From positions 39,442,203 through 39,506,202 of the forward strand of contig OZ022257.1 in NCBI GenBank assembly GCA_963978905.1: a stretch of 64,000 nt of DNA. Direction: 5' to 3'. Below the pieces are notes generated by a model. It saw nothing but the letters and a program-made list of their open reading frames with translations, had not been told where the DNA came from and did no database searches. Both the position numbers and the translations under genes were made by a program. Of the stretch, positions 45,042-57,359 are shown piece after piece; within the stretch, counting starts at the first letter, position 1; each line of letters begins with the position of its first letter. This stretch comes from Trichostrongylus colubriformis. Its lineage: Eukaryota > Nematoda > Chromadorea > Rhabditida > Trichostrongylidae.

Positions 45042-45266
45042 ATGGGTCACTCTGAGTTTTCACAAATCTTTTTGGAAGGACTTGTGTTTCTCGTTCTTCT
45101 CGCATCGTTTCAAAAATATGGACCCTACGCGCTGAAGAAAAAAATTAGAAATGTTGCATTCCCGTGCACAATGCCTTTTAGGCTTCTTTACAGAGTAATA
45201 CTCCACCCTGCAGCTAACAACAGCACAACGATTAGAGTGCCCAAAGGTGTTTTCGTTACGGTGTAA
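45042..45266 (+). CDS. Possible small membrane protein ORF
   Basis: From ATG 45042 the frame encodes 74 residues starting MGHSEFSQIFLEGLVFLVLL, i.e. one strong membrane segment near the N-terminus followed by a basic stretch (ALKKKIRNV). It lies tail to tail with ABCD3. No family is recognised and no splice partner is evident; it could be chance or a first exon. Confidence 0.2.
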   Translation: MGHSEFSQIFLEGLVFLVLLASFQKYGPYALKKKIRNVAFPCTMPFRLLYRVILHPAANNSTTIRVPKGVFVTV

Positions 45267-45493
45267 TTATTGCTGATTTCAACTATATCGCATTTACGAA
45301 ACTACAAAGACATCGGAGACAGAAACTTAAAGTTGAGGTAGTTGGAAGATGCTCGTGATAACGCATCTTCAAAGAAAAGACTGAAAACAGAATGGGTAAA
45401 AATATAAACGACTAGTTCGATGCAAGCATAGACAAATATAGTTTCAATGATTGAACCCATCTAAGGCTCATACTGCTGGTGTCCTCATCTCAC

Positions 45494-48400
45494 TCAAGAG
45501 CCGAACATAGAGGTGTTATCGTCGATTTTCTCGAATTGGTACGAGCCGCGACCATCCATGTGAAGGAAGTACTCGTGATGAACCCAAAGCGATTTTCGAT
45601 GAGACACTGTGAACAGCGTGATGCCCATTTCTCGACAGATTTTGTACATCGCTCCTAGAAAAGCATTTGTGAGTTTGATGATAGATGAATTCATGTTTAG
45701 GATCTTGGATGAAAATCTCAGTATACGACAAATATCTTAGGCGTATCTAAGGCAAGGTAGCGTAGCGTTCGCCCCAAACGTGGAGAAAAGATGAATTAAG
45801 GTCAGCGATGAATTTTTTAAAGGTTATGAAAGAGGCCTGAACAAAATGGGAGGAGCATTTGTGGTGGTGGGTGGAGCTTGGACGGTCATGAAAAACAACC
45901 CGTGGAAATGGGGACAATTCTGGGACGGGTAGGGCTTCGTTCAAGAATTAAAGAGCAAACATGAATCAGGTTAAGCCCCACCCACTGGGCGGAGCGTGCG
46001 CTGAGATGTTTCGTTTTCAAACAGATAATTATTAATTGGGTTCCAATATGACGCAAACGTGGGGGAAAGTTGAATTAAGGTTAGGAATGAGTTTATGAAA
46101 GTCATGAAAGAGGCAGAGCGCACTGCGTGTGGGGGTCGGTACAATAAAATTCATAACTTGGTCCCGACCCAGCCTCGGGACCATGAAAAAATCGATAGAA
46201 ATGACCAATGCCAAAGTTATCTTGAACACACTTCGAATGAGCGAAAATCTAATAAGTGAAGCGTGGTAATGGGTACTGAGTGACTCATAAAAGACTAACC
46301 GGTAAGGCTAAAGAAATAAGCCATAGAAACCCAGTGGATAAAAGTTCAGACCAGTTACATGGGAGGAATATTCCGAGAAAAATGTCATTTGGCTTCAACA
46401 TGTGTTCATAGATCATGCGCTTTTCAAATGTCTTCACGAAGTATGGAGGAAGGCTAAATGGGTGGCGTGCCCCAGAACTTAGGTAAACCCTGCGTTGTAG
46501 TAATGTTGATATTTACCACAGCAGCCTTACCTTCGACATCCACACTGACAGCTGAAGTGCACTCGTCAAGAATCGCGAATTGTGGTTTGTGGTAGAAGAG
46601 CCGAGCCATCTGGAAACAAGCGAGGATTTCCGGCCTCGTATGCGAGAAACCAACACAACCGGAAAAAGACAAAAAATAATTTTTCTAACACGTACCGCAA
46701 TCCGTTGCTTTTCTCCACCAGACAACACATCCATCCAATCCTGTACGGCATCCCATCCTCCTTCGCGAACCAAAATATGAGACAGTTGGACCTGAAAAAA
46801 GTATGCAGACTTCAGCGAATTTGAGCCATCATTGCTCATCCTTTGACATCAGAGTGATTGCCTTGCTGCATCTGGCAACACTGCGAAAACGTCTCAGCTT
46901 TTATGCTAACCCACTTATGCTGAGGAAATACGCTGTGCAGAACATCTCCTCACACATGTTCAACCCAAATACAACAGAAGAAATGCTTCGCAATTGGAAG
47001 ATTATCACACCTTTTCTAACATTTCTTCAAGATCGTGATCCCTGAAGCCTTTTCGATGCATGTCTTGTGGTCGATCTGGATAAATGACTTGATCACGCAA
47101 TGTTCCCAGCGTCATGTAAGGCCGCTAAAATTCGTATGATTCATCAGACTGTAAATAATAGCAAAACAAAAACGGATACAAATAAAAATGTAATCAGCAT
47201 CTTTTCCGTGCTGCCCTGAAAAAGAGCATGAGCTATGGGTGTTCACGTTGCAGCTTTCAAAGAGCATATTACAAGATTGACTGAAAAGTGCCCCTCGTCA
47301 CTGAGGGAAAGAGACCTTGGTGACTGTGCAGGTTTTGCAACTTGAGGACGGGTGACGGGGATTCCACAGCCGCTCTTGTCAGCACATCCTTCGGACGTCT
47401 TATGATATCACGAGGATGGCGCTACATCAACCCCCTTCTTACTCTTTATTTCCAGTTTCTTTCCAAGCACTTACCTTCCCACTTCTCGCACTCCTTTCTC
47501 TGTAGTGAAGGGCCCCTACCGTCATTCCAAGAAAATCATCCACGGAAATCTGAGTCCTTCTGTTACCTATCTATTTATGGTGCATTTGCCCACATGAAAC
47601 ATACAGTCATTTCGGAGGGACTGGCAGGGCGTGGGTTACGGACGTGCGTGGATATGAGTGTATCAAACTTTCTCGCCCCGCCACAAATTCTCACCCTCGC
47701 CACGTGCTCTCACTCTCGCCACTCACCCAAGTCCTTAGGCCACGCCCTGCCAGGGGCTCTGAAATCGAAAGTGTGCAAAGTTTCATGCGAAAAAAAGAAT
47801 CCGGCGAGACACAGCTTCTCAAAACAACGTCCGACAAGGAGCGCTTGGCGGTGGTGGAGGTGACACGATGGCTTTAGAGGCGAAGCAGCGATGATCACGT
47901 GGTCTGAGACGCAGATGTGAGGCAAGTCAACACTGTTGGCTAAACTGTGATTTGCGCTCTTTCCTCCGACAGCTTTTCAAAAGTTGCTCAGCGGGAGCTT
48001 GTATGGGTTGCAGTTCTTCTGTATTTTCGATTCTACATTGGAACGAAGGAAATCCGCGCTCCTTTTCGTGCCTGTTCGTGTCCTGGATCTAGTAGAGTGA
48101 TTATGAGAAATTCCCGTGGACGATCTCGTTGACTATAAATCACCTTTATTTCAACGATTCCTGTCTTTTTTTTCGAGCAACCATCCACGTGATCACTATT
48201 GGGCCGTTTTTTGGTGAAAAGAGTTGCCACGAGTAGGTGCCGCTTGGTGGCCACTGGTCAGAAGACACACTGTTCTGAAGTGAATTTTCCGCACAGCCAT
48301 GTCTTCTGATAACCCTGAGCGCTTCAGAAGTGTTTTGTAAGAATCACATCCATCCCAAACTGCAGTGACCACTTATTGGTACGGTTTGATTGTCAAAAAC

Positions 48401-51400
48401 ATTCAGAGGTAAAGAGCAGACGTTCCACGAGTCCCATCTCCACCAAGATGTGTGATACACTTAATGAAAAGACAAAGTTTTTAGGCGTCAATCATTCCCT
48501 TGCTTGGACGCCCTGCGCATTTTGGTTCCATTTAGAATCGCGGTGCCATTTGCTCTATGCAGCGACTTACGGAGTCCCGCCCACGTATAATACAATTCAG
48601 AGCATTTACCCTTCACTCTTCATCCTCTCGAGCGAGTCTGATATTCACTCATCGACTCTAGAAAGATGAAAGGTTTGATTGGCCAGGACGGCTGTTGATA
48701 CGGGATGTGGTCCCCGCAGCATAAATGCAGGAGTGGGTGCCACCGGTCTTTACATCATTACCGCCCAATTTTTTTGCGATAGGATAAAATACTGAAAAAT
48801 AGAGGAGACCCATGAGGAAGATTGGAACATTAAGCGATCGAGACCTAGCCTATAGAGAACTTGACGTTCACAGGCAGAGATATATACGCTGGGATTTTGC
48901 ATAGTTCCCAGCGATAGTTACCTGAGGAACGTAAAAAAGTTTTCCTTTCGCTGGTTTCGTGAGTCGTCCACCGAATAATGGCCATAGCTCGCCGAGAATA
49001 CGGAACAATGAGCTTTTGCCACAACCATTTGGACCGCAAACCAACACATTCCTTCCCGATGGCACCTGAAGACAAAAGCACTTTCTGTGTTTCACATGCT
49101 TCGAAGTTCAAATGTTTTAAGTTCATTCTAAATTATACGATGCTCTGAAAAAGCGAGAAAATTTGGTTTTCTAACATAGTAAAAGAACCTCAAAGTCAAG
49201 GCTATTGATCAAGATGTCACCATTTGGCGTGACAAGAGGAACCTTCTCGAAACAAATCACATTGTCACGAATGATAAGCTCGCCTGGAACAATGGATTCA
49301 TCTACCCGAAAAATTATTTCCCATGATTGTTGAAGAAAGATTTGTAGGAGCAATTTCAGTCGGAAAGGAATGGTTCCTACCTGCTCCTGGTCTGAAGCAA
49401 TTCTTTATGAGACCGTTCTTTTGCTCTCCCAGGCTATCCGTTACCATAGTTCGCTCATATGATCCTAAGACATTCCCAGCGTTTTAGTACCTCCAGGAAG
49501 AACTGGACTTTTACATCAGATAGAATCACAGAGGACTGTCAGCTCACCGCTAGTCAGATCCTTCAAGACATTTAGAAGGGTGTCCACTCTGGTGGTGAAT
49601 CCGGAAAGTCTTGTCAACTCTCGACCAGCCAGAGCTAAACGACCGAGTGCTTCTGCGAGTTTCAACATCATTCGGCCGGAGTTGTAGTATTCCTGTAGAA
49701 AATGCGTATGAAACAATTATCGTCAAGCTTTTTACCCTCAAAGTGATATGCTCCAGTTTACTCTCTCAATAATCCACTAGCCTGTATGAGCTGATTTCTG
49801 TTAAGTCCGTTGATGAACTCATTTTTATGATCGAAAAATGGTCGTCCAACAGCATACCATCCGATTACGGTGGCCGCGTACTTAGCGATGATGTTGTCCA
49901 CAAATCCTATGGAAAATCTGAAAAATAACTCTTTTGTTGCCGAGTGAGATTGTCCTTTACCTATCCCGCAGAGGATTAGAGATGTTTCGAGATTTTGGCT
50001 ACCCAGTCAGAACTTTTTTCCAGTTATATAGACGATATTGCGTAAGTCGGCTGATGTGGGGCTGAGCTTGCGGGGGTGTATGTCATTAGGACAGAAAAAT
50101 CGCGTTCGGGCGCGCGACGAGATGGTGCGAGCTATGCGCGCCGTATTAGTTGAGTCCTGAAGCGATCACGCCTAGGTTAAGGAGCAGCGCACCGTCATCG
50201 CTTCAGGACCCATCCAATACGGCGCGCATAGCTCGCACCATCCCGTCGCACACCGATTGTCGCAAAGCGATTTCTCTGTCCTAATGACATACATCCGAGC
50301 TTGCGGTACCACATTACGCCGAATATCGTCAGACAACTGATTCGCTTATATCACATGTAGGAAAGAAGTGGTGTGGTGACAGATAGCGCACACTCCCTTT
50401 CTCATGGTCGAGGTTGACATCTTCTATCAGTGCCCCACCATGCAAATCAAGGCCTGCATCTCTCCGGGGTAGGCGGATTGATGTCCGACTCGTCTGAGAG
50501 GATATATGCACTGACTTGTTAATCGGTTGGTCCCCGTAACTTTTATAGGCCAAATCACAATCATCTACCCCCCGATTTCGAATGGAATTGGAATGTGCGG
50601 CGTATCCCAACGGGGGAATGGTAAACATCTTTCACCTTCTATTTGGCATGGAAGCCAAAGTGTTTTCGGCACTGTTTGCATGAGCTACATGAACTGTGGC
50701 AGGCTCGAGCACTTCATTGAGGGAAGTTTTGAGAAACACTGAACTTCACCGGATGGATTCACGCTCATGACTGACTCCCTTAGGATAACCGGTACTACAT
50801 TGAGATATCCGGTTTACAGTAGATAATGAATTGATGCTGTTAGCTTGCTGGAAGATGTTCGTCCCTTGAAACGTTAATTCGCGCTCTAGATATATCCCTC
50901 TCTCGGTGCGAAGGAATTCTGCTGTAGCAACCTTTAGGGATTACTTATGATCTCGTACTTACGCCTTGTAATGGCATATCTTCTCATATTCAGACAGTTG
51001 ACCAGAGGTTTGAGCAGGCCTCTGGGTTTTATAAACCCATCGTTTTGCATCATGTTCAGTTCTCCATTCTATAAAATGAATATTCTCTTCGCTGCTGAAC
51101 TCGCACTTCGGACACAACAACAGATTCCTCAACACATGCTTGACCTTGACCACATCAAGCAAGTATCAGTGTCGGTATTCATAGTGCATTGAAAAAAAGC
51201 CTGTATGTATGCGCTGGATGTCTTCTCAAAAGGTATGTATGTAGGAAGTACTCACTGCTGCTAGTCCCAAAACCAAAAGGTGAACTAGTGCTATACCGAA
51301 ACATACAACTTGGTTTAAGCATAGGTTCGTAAGCGAGTGTGGCTAACAATGGGTCCTCAAAGACTCAAATTATGCCATCGAGTTTCGAAAAATGCTCAAC

Positions 51401-54400
51401 CGAGTCGAGGAGTATCCTGCCGCTTCCGTTGTGATTTGGAATGAGTGGGAAAGCTTGGAGCAGCAAGCCGCGGCGACTCCCTCTTTCGAGTGTTCTGGCC
51501 CACATCCTTCCCCAGTTGGACTCGTTATATGCGCTTGTCCAAAATCTCTAGTGATATCATTTTGCCCATGTAGCAATTCAAACAAAGGTCCCCATCATTT
51601 TCATCGCATTTTTCGCCCCCGAACCGTTTCCTCCAATGTGAATTAACGCTAGACGCGAAATGTTAGTTGAGCGGTTCGTAATTCAAAAGTTTTCAAGATG
51701 TGCTCAAATCCCTGAAGACGACGAAATGGTGAATTCCAAGAAAAAAACAACAAAGAAAGAAAATACAACAATTCCACAAGGACATAGTGAAGCTTGTTAC
51801 AGCATCGCTGCAGGTATAAGGGTGTGTGCACTTATGTCGTATTTTCGAGCGGTCGCGCGGCGAACGCCGCCGCGAATTTCTTCGCGTGTGATTGCGCTCA
51901 TTGCAACACTCCCTCTAGATACTACAGGGATGCTGAGTTATGGGCAAAAGCTTCGGTGTCGGACGGGATTTGAACCCGCACTACAAGCTTTCCGGCCATA
52001 TGTGCTGATCCATTACACCAACGACACCCCTTTCACCGTAACTCAGCTTCTGAATGGTAAATATATCACTCAGAAAAAATTCGCGCGTAAAACTCCTTCT
52101 AGAGTTTTACGCGCGAATTATTTATTTCTTTATTAGGATTGCTATCTTGTAATGCTACCGTTTCTTTTACTTTTGTCACTATTTTATCGCTTTAGGGCAC
52201 AAAAATAACTGTTTTCAGATAACGATGAGATGAACAGCTATTTCTTCAAGAACCTCCATGGTATCATACCCTTGCGTCCTGAGCTGAATTCCAGTGGACC
52301 GCGGCAGGTTGTCCTGACGGCGCCGCGAGTGCGACGTCGCAAAGCGAAAATTCGATATAAGTCTACACACCTCAGGTAAAGCCATAATCAAAGGAGAAAT
52401 ACCTGAAGAGGATGACCTTCCTGAGATGACTGACAAGGTTTGCGAATGAGCCCAATAATGTTGTTCTTTCGCGATCATTACCCTAAAATAAAAGCACTCA
52501 TAATAAAACATTAGGGAAACTCATACCCTCAAGAAATGCGACTATAAGCTCCATTTCCGACCCTCCATTGAACTCGACAGTTTTAACACGATCAGTAATA
52601 AGCTAGTGCTGAGCTTCCGAGATTGTTATGATATTTATTAGCTCAAGGTGCCAAACTACAGCTCCATATCTTTATAAGGTCAGCAGGTTCTATTATACCT
52701 CTTAAAAGCAGCTTAAGGGGAAAGTCGGACGAAAAGTAAAAGAAGTAGTGGATATGAAAGCCGAGATGCCTAGTAACAGGACAGTGGAGAAAAAACGGAT
52801 GGAAATGGCCAAATAACCAAGAAATAAGGACCCCTTCCCACCGTTGGTTCTAGGCGCGGACGACCTTTCCGTCAGGAGGCTGGTAGTCCGCATAGGTTTT
52901 CCATTGGCATTACCAAGACGTAAACATGAAGGGATGGTCGGAAATGCGACAGCATCTATTTTCATATGGTAAGCTCCAAGCTAAAAGTGAGAAAGCGCGC
53001 TACGATACTTTCAATCCTGCCGATTTCCTTGACCAACCTCACCGTGATCAACCACAGATCACGTCGCCTAAAGGCGGGCTGCCCTAAACCAAGGCGGCTT
53101 GCCCTGACGAAGCCGCCTCCGCCACAGCTCGAGGGGCGCCTTCCGCGGGGGATTTCGCCATGCATAGACCTTTCATACCCGTAGTTTTTCGCTAAATGAC
53201 ACCTTTTGGGATTTCTTATCACCCACATTATCCCTAACACTGTCTTTAAGACTCATTCACCCTGAGTTTTCTTTCGTAATTTGAAGAGGGGTGATCGATG
53301 TTTATATCACTCATATATTTTGGCTTCACAAGCTCCGAAGGAGGAGATTCGTTGAAATGTTAGCTTAGTAATAAATATCAGAACAATCTCGGAGGCTCAG
53401 CTAAGCGTATGACCGTGCGGATATAAGGCTCTACAGAAACTGGTAATACGAAAACGAGAAACGGATCATATGAGAGCCACTCGGATTTTACGCTCTCATT
53501 GGTCGGTTTTCGTTTCTCGCGGTTATGCGAGATCTTAAGGTATCTACCAAAAGCGAACGAAGAAGAGCATTGCTCTCGGGATGGGGGGAGGGAATAAGCC
53601 TCAGAGAGGGTCACTCCACTGGCTGAATAGGATTGAAGAGAGACGGGGAGAGAAATTGAGAGAGTGTGTGCAATATGCATTTATTATTGTGCAAGCACTA
53701 CATTTCAGGGCAGGATATAAATTCTGAAGAGGATGTTTTCTGATTTTTTCTCTAGAGGCACCCACGCGATAGTTAGATCAGTGGTATTCGTGGTGCGAGC
53801 AGGTCCTTGATAACTGCTCAGGCTGCACGGTAAACATTCACGGTAATGTGCCTGCTTGACCACAACCGAGCCACACCACGCAGCTGAATCACACCAGGTC
53901 TCAGACGAACGAATTCCCAACGTGGCGCTCACGTGGAAAAAGAAACTCGCCATAAGAGAGGATGATTAAATGAAATAGCCATTTCGACACGAAGGCAGCT
54001 TCCTCATTGGAAATCCGCCCGTTTAAGGCTGGGTGTGATTTAGTGGGGTGGGTGTGGCTCGGTTGTCCTCAAGCAGGCACAGCACCTTGGGCCTGCACCG
54101 TGCAGCTGCAACAAAGGTGCACCGTGAGTAGTTATATAAGGATCCCGAGAAAGTGAGGCACTAGTCTGATTACCGCATAGTAAACCTTTAATCGGACAGA
54201 ATTTAACAAAAAAATTACCTGATAGAAAGCGATTACCTGATAGAAAGCGATCTCCTCACTGTTCATAATGAGTCGGGAATTCACATATCTGAATTCACCC
54301 TCGAGTGCCTGCTCCTGTACTGTTAGTCTACCAATCTATAATAAAGCAGTCATTTGCGAAGTTCATTCTTGCATCATATAACGTTTTGTGTTGATATTAT

Positions 54401-57359
54401 AATAGCGGGTCACGGTTGGGCCGCACGGTCAGTAGGGCCACTGGGTCACGCGGTGACCATGCACATCCCCCGTTCTCTGTAAATGTTTTCTCCGTTATAT
54501 TTTGAAGAGCGAGTAGAGCATTGTGCGAAAGGAGGATAGGATTTATATGAAAAAAATTGTCTAAACAATTTATGTCAGGGCAAAGGCCAAAGGCTCTCAC
54601 AGGGACGCAGGCCTAGGTCAAACCGTCCCAAACTACACCCTACCTCAAGTCCAATTGTGTACCTAAAGGCGTATTGGTATTCAGGTATATACAGGTGTAT
54701 TCCGCGCACGAAAGATGGGAGTCGGTTGGATTTCCATTGGTGGTCAAGCGTTTGAGGGCCGTTCGCCACACCCATTGCTTGCAAAAAGTGGACGCGTCAC
54801 GCCTCCCAGCGCTCAAGTACCTGCGACGGTTCAGCCAAGTCCTTGTTTCCGACAAGTCCCTTCTTCACATTTAAGACCTTATAATGCCGTAACCAGCTTA
54901 TCATAAAGTATAAAAAACAGAGAACTTACCGGTCTTCGTAGATATGTGAGGAACACCCCGGATCCCAGTAGATAGGAGAAAAGAATTACTGGAGCACCCC
55001 ATCCAAGAGCACTTCCAATGCGAGACACGTACAGCAGCACATCGACGATAGGCTATAAAAAGGAGCTTTTCAATAAGGCCAGCATTGGGTAAGGCAGCTA
55101 AACCCCAAATGACACTTGCTGCCATAAATCTAAGATAAGTTGAATGAAAGGAAAACCTTGGTAAGATTTGAGTAAAGCTCCACTAATCCGTCGCAAAATT
55201 TGTCAACATCCTGAGTGAGAAGCTGATCGGCGTTTTGGATTCGATTGTCAAGATTTGACATCTTGTAGAAGGTAAAACCCCTACGAATAGTCAATTGAAG
55301 AATTATGACGTACGAAAGATGAGCAATCACTCACTTCAGATATTGGCTGTAGAGATGTTTGGTTAGACGTTCACGGAACCGCAACTTCAGCTCGTTGATT
55401 CCAAACTGAAAATCGGCAGTGGTTCCGGATCAGCACTTTGAAATGTTTGTGAGTAGAAGGGGAGTGGTTCTAGACACCTTGGGAAAATCCCACGCTGTTG
55501 TGTGGTTCGGAGCCAACCATCATCAGTGAGGCTTCGCTAAAGATGGAAGACCTCAGTGATTCGGCGCTAAATCGTCCCAGCATGAATTTTCCGTAGTGCA
55601 AAACGAATCCGGCCGAGATATAGCACCACCAAGTCTCGGTTGTGTGGACGGGGCCGCCGAGCAAATGCTCAACCCGTCGTCCGCCGCGGTCAGTGACGCA
55701 TTGTAGGAACAGGAAGTCAAATAAGCAGTCCTACTGTGCGTTCCCGACCGTGGCGGACAACGGGACAGGGCTTTTACTCGGGTCCCCGCCCACTCGACCG
55801 AGGCTTTGTGGTGCTGTATTTCAACCGGATTCACATTTTTTCGCGTGAAACTCTGCATGAGGCCCACATTGGGCAGATACAACATAAATATATGGGTAAC
55901 AGAAAATCCTATTTTTCCGTGAACGATTCCTCTAAGCGAGGTCAACCAATCTGCCTAGGTAATAAGTAGACGCGAGATAGGTGAGAGGCACAGGGGTTAA
56001 CGAGAATACTGTACAAAAGCCCCTGTCCCCCAGTGACATGAGTCCTGGTTTGGGTTAGAAAGGCTCGATCGGTAACTCTGAGCAACATTCTGTCCAATGG
56101 GTCGAATCCCAGCATAAACTGCGAGAAACCGCGCATCTTTGTCGTTTCCGTGATGGAGAAATCGAGTGCGGTGAGGTTTTTTACTGCAGGCAGCAGATTC
56201 GAATCAGTGGAACTGGAGCTCGGTGGATGTATATCGCCAAAACTTTCTTTTTTTTTCTTATTTCCGACGGGTCGATCAAATTATCATACAAATGACCCTT
56301 TGGCATTATGATTTTTATTGCTAAAAGCTATATGTCAGTCAAAAACATCCCTACTTTTATATAAAACGTTTCGTCTGTCTGCGCGCCTCTCCCTACCTTC
56401 ACCTGTCACAAAATCAGGCATTACATGAAACGGTGGATGAGGCATAGGACAAGAAGGAGCACACAGAACAAATTCAGGCTCCGCGTCTTCGGAGAAGCGA
56501 ATCCGAAAATGTAGCCTACGAAAGGTTGTCATAAAATAATTGAATGGAAATTGTGTGCAAGGTTCAAAGCTAATGTTTTCAAGTGTAGCAACACACATGG
56601 AGCTTTTACGAATCAAGTTTCCCGAGAAATTAAACAAGCACGATCAATAATTTCATGAAGGACTGAACTTTCAATATCGTTACTGTGAATTTGTAGTGGT
56701 CTCGAATGCAAATTTACCTTCAAAGTCGCATTGGTCACGGAGATTGCTGGCATAGCCATTCCATACTGTACCACCCTCAGCAGAAATTGTAGCATATCAC
56801 GAGAAATTATAGACCTGCAATCAAAAACCCTGTCCTTTCACATCAGTCGTGAAAAGCTTTTCAGCTACTCACGCTTCAATTCCCGTAGCAGTGATGATCA
56901 TATAAACGTCAGCGTAAGTCCTACAAAGCAGTGACACAGCTACCAATAGCATATAGAACATCTGGAAACAAGTTATTCTAGATGGCGTATGACTGTGGAG
57001 CGTCGAAGCAGTTATACCTCTGCGCTGAAAGGTCCAGGAATAAGGATCTTCAGTATGCGCCAGAGTTTCTTGAAAAAAGCAGCGTCCACATGAGCTTTAT
57101 CTCTCGAAGGCTGGCCACTTTTTGTCACAAAAACTTTCGAATGTGAAGCTCTAAAGATGATTAGGTGGCATGGCTCTTCAGTAATATCGGCTGTGCACAG
57201 CTCCTTAATCTGTCAGAAAAAAACCCACTTGGCAGCTTTGCTGTACCATTTGATGACGGCGAAGAAAGCAGCAAGGCCACATAGACCTGGTCCATATTTT
57301 TTGAAGGTGAGCGTTGATGCCAATAATCGCACCTGCTCGAATTTCGATAAGGCACCCAT
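45494..57359 (-). CDS. ABCD3: Peroxisomal ABC half-transporter ABCD3/PMP70
   Basis: Complete gene, 18 exons (high to low): 57359-57229, 57150-57018, 56961-56873, 56814-56718, 55405-55335, 55280-55157, 55052-54930, 54335-54237, 52482-52403, 49917-49782, 49692-49548, 49464-49381, 49283-49189, 49065-48922, 47124-47011, 46791-46696, 46609-46531, 45654-45494. They total 2001 bases and join in phase to 666 codons (human family member about 659). The start [10 protein letters not shown] precedes a membrane segment. Further hydrophobic segments lie at about 89-112 and 220-252. The EAA-like motif [10 protein letters not shown] is at 281-290, Walker A GPNGCGKS at 480-487, Q-loop Gln at 517, LSGGE at 578-582, Walker B FAILDE at 598-603 and H-loop His at 632. 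The end is DDNTSMFGS. The family dimerises in the peroxisome membrane and imports acyl-CoAs and similar substrates for beta-oxidation. C. elegans counterparts are the pmp genes. No lesions were seen. Confidence 0.97.
47561..47810. mobile_element. MITE family H, diverged copy 3 (ABCD3 intron 14)
   Basis: TTCTGTTACCTATCTATTTATGG at one end and GTGTGCAAAGTTTCATGCGA with AAAAAGAATCCGGCGAG at the other match the arms of 24394-24772. The centre differs and is itself a short palindrome: GGACTGGCAGGGCGTGGGTT faces CCACGCCCTGCCAGGGGC. Confidence 0.6.
50073..50296. mobile_element. Mutator-type palindromic MITE family F, copy 4 (ABCD3 intron 9)
   Basis: Long symmetric arms (GGGTGTATGTCATTAGGACA and inverse; GCGAGCTATGCGCGCCGTAT and inverse) and a perfect 9-bp target duplication GAGCTTGCG at 50064-50072 and 50297-50305. 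The arm core GCGAGCTATGCGCG is shared with family F copy 2, tying the two together. Confidence 0.9.
51955..52028 (-). tRNA. tRNA-like gene or tRNA-derived segment
   Basis: On the minus strand the first 7 bases GGTGTCG pair perfectly with the last 7 CGACACC. TGGTGTAATGGATCAGCA fits the A box, and GCGGGTTCAAATCCCGT forms a T arm with an exact B box (GGTTCAAATCC). A TTTT terminator follows within 15 bases. The anticodon stem does not pair cleanly, so the isotype is unclear (the loop holds CCGGAA), and one extra base precedes the acceptor 3' strand. It may be a decaying tRNA or a SINE-like derivative carried by the surrounding MITE. Confidence 0.5.
52078..52119. repeat. Perfect 17-bp-arm hairpin
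   Basis: ATTCGCGCGTAAAACTC and its exact inverse GAGTTTTACGCGCGAAT flank a 6-base loop. It sits about 50 bases upstream of the tRNA-like segment (minus strand) inside MITE F copy 3. Confidence 0.85.
52703..53246 (+). mobile_element. TTAA-type MITE family E, copy 2 (ABCD3 intron 8)
   Basis: TTAAAAGCAGCTTAAGGGGA at the left and ATTATCCCTAACACTGTCTT + TAAG at the right, with TTAA on both sides. The interior matches 38751-39287 (GGAAAGTCGGACGAAAAGTA; GAGATGCCTAGTAACAGGAC). Confidence 0.8.
53750..54190. mobile_element. Diverged family B-like element (ABCD3 intron 8)
   Basis: AACCGAGCCACACCACGCAG and its inverted counterpart GTGGGTGTGGCTCGGTTGTC face each other across the stretch. GGGTGTGATTTAGTGGGGTG resembles the interior of family B. 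The ends are not defined. Confidence 0.45.
54219..54254 (-). other. Duplicated exon end and splice donor in ABCD3 exon 8
   Basis: The 18-base unit ATCGCTTTCTATCAGGTA is repeated head to tail, giving two donors, TATCAG|GTAATC (exon end 54237) and TATCAG|GTAATT (exon end 54219). The first matches the conserved protein length; use of the second would add six codons (VIAFYQ) just after the EAA-like motif without shifting the frame. Confidence 0.85.
55605..55915. mobile_element. MITE family H, copy 2 (ABCD3 intron 4)
   Basis: GTAGTGCAAAACGAATCCGGC on the left and CGCGTGAAACTCTGCATGAG ... CAACATAAATATATGGGTAA on the right correspond to the arms of 24394-24772. The GC-rich centre with CGTGGCGGACAACGGGACAG matches too. 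Confidence 0.75.

Larger units (their letters stand above)
51820..52372. mobile_element. MITE family F, copy 3, with tRNA-like cargo (ABCD3 intron 9)
   Basis: Ends GGGTGTGTGCACTTATGTCG and, from the right, GAGGTGTGTAGACTTATATCG. GC-rich arms follow on both sides. Flanks CAGGTATAA and CAGGTAAAG suggest an eroded 9-bp duplication. It is about twice as long as its relatives because a tRNA-like segment and a hairpin lie inside. Confidence 0.65.

Noticed and set aside
52525..52590. Coding-like stretch ([18 protein letters not shown]) just upstream of ABCD3 exon 9
   Set aside because: It faintly resembles the exon 8 end but does not align codon by codon, and adding it would break the conserved EAA-region spacing; treated as intron.
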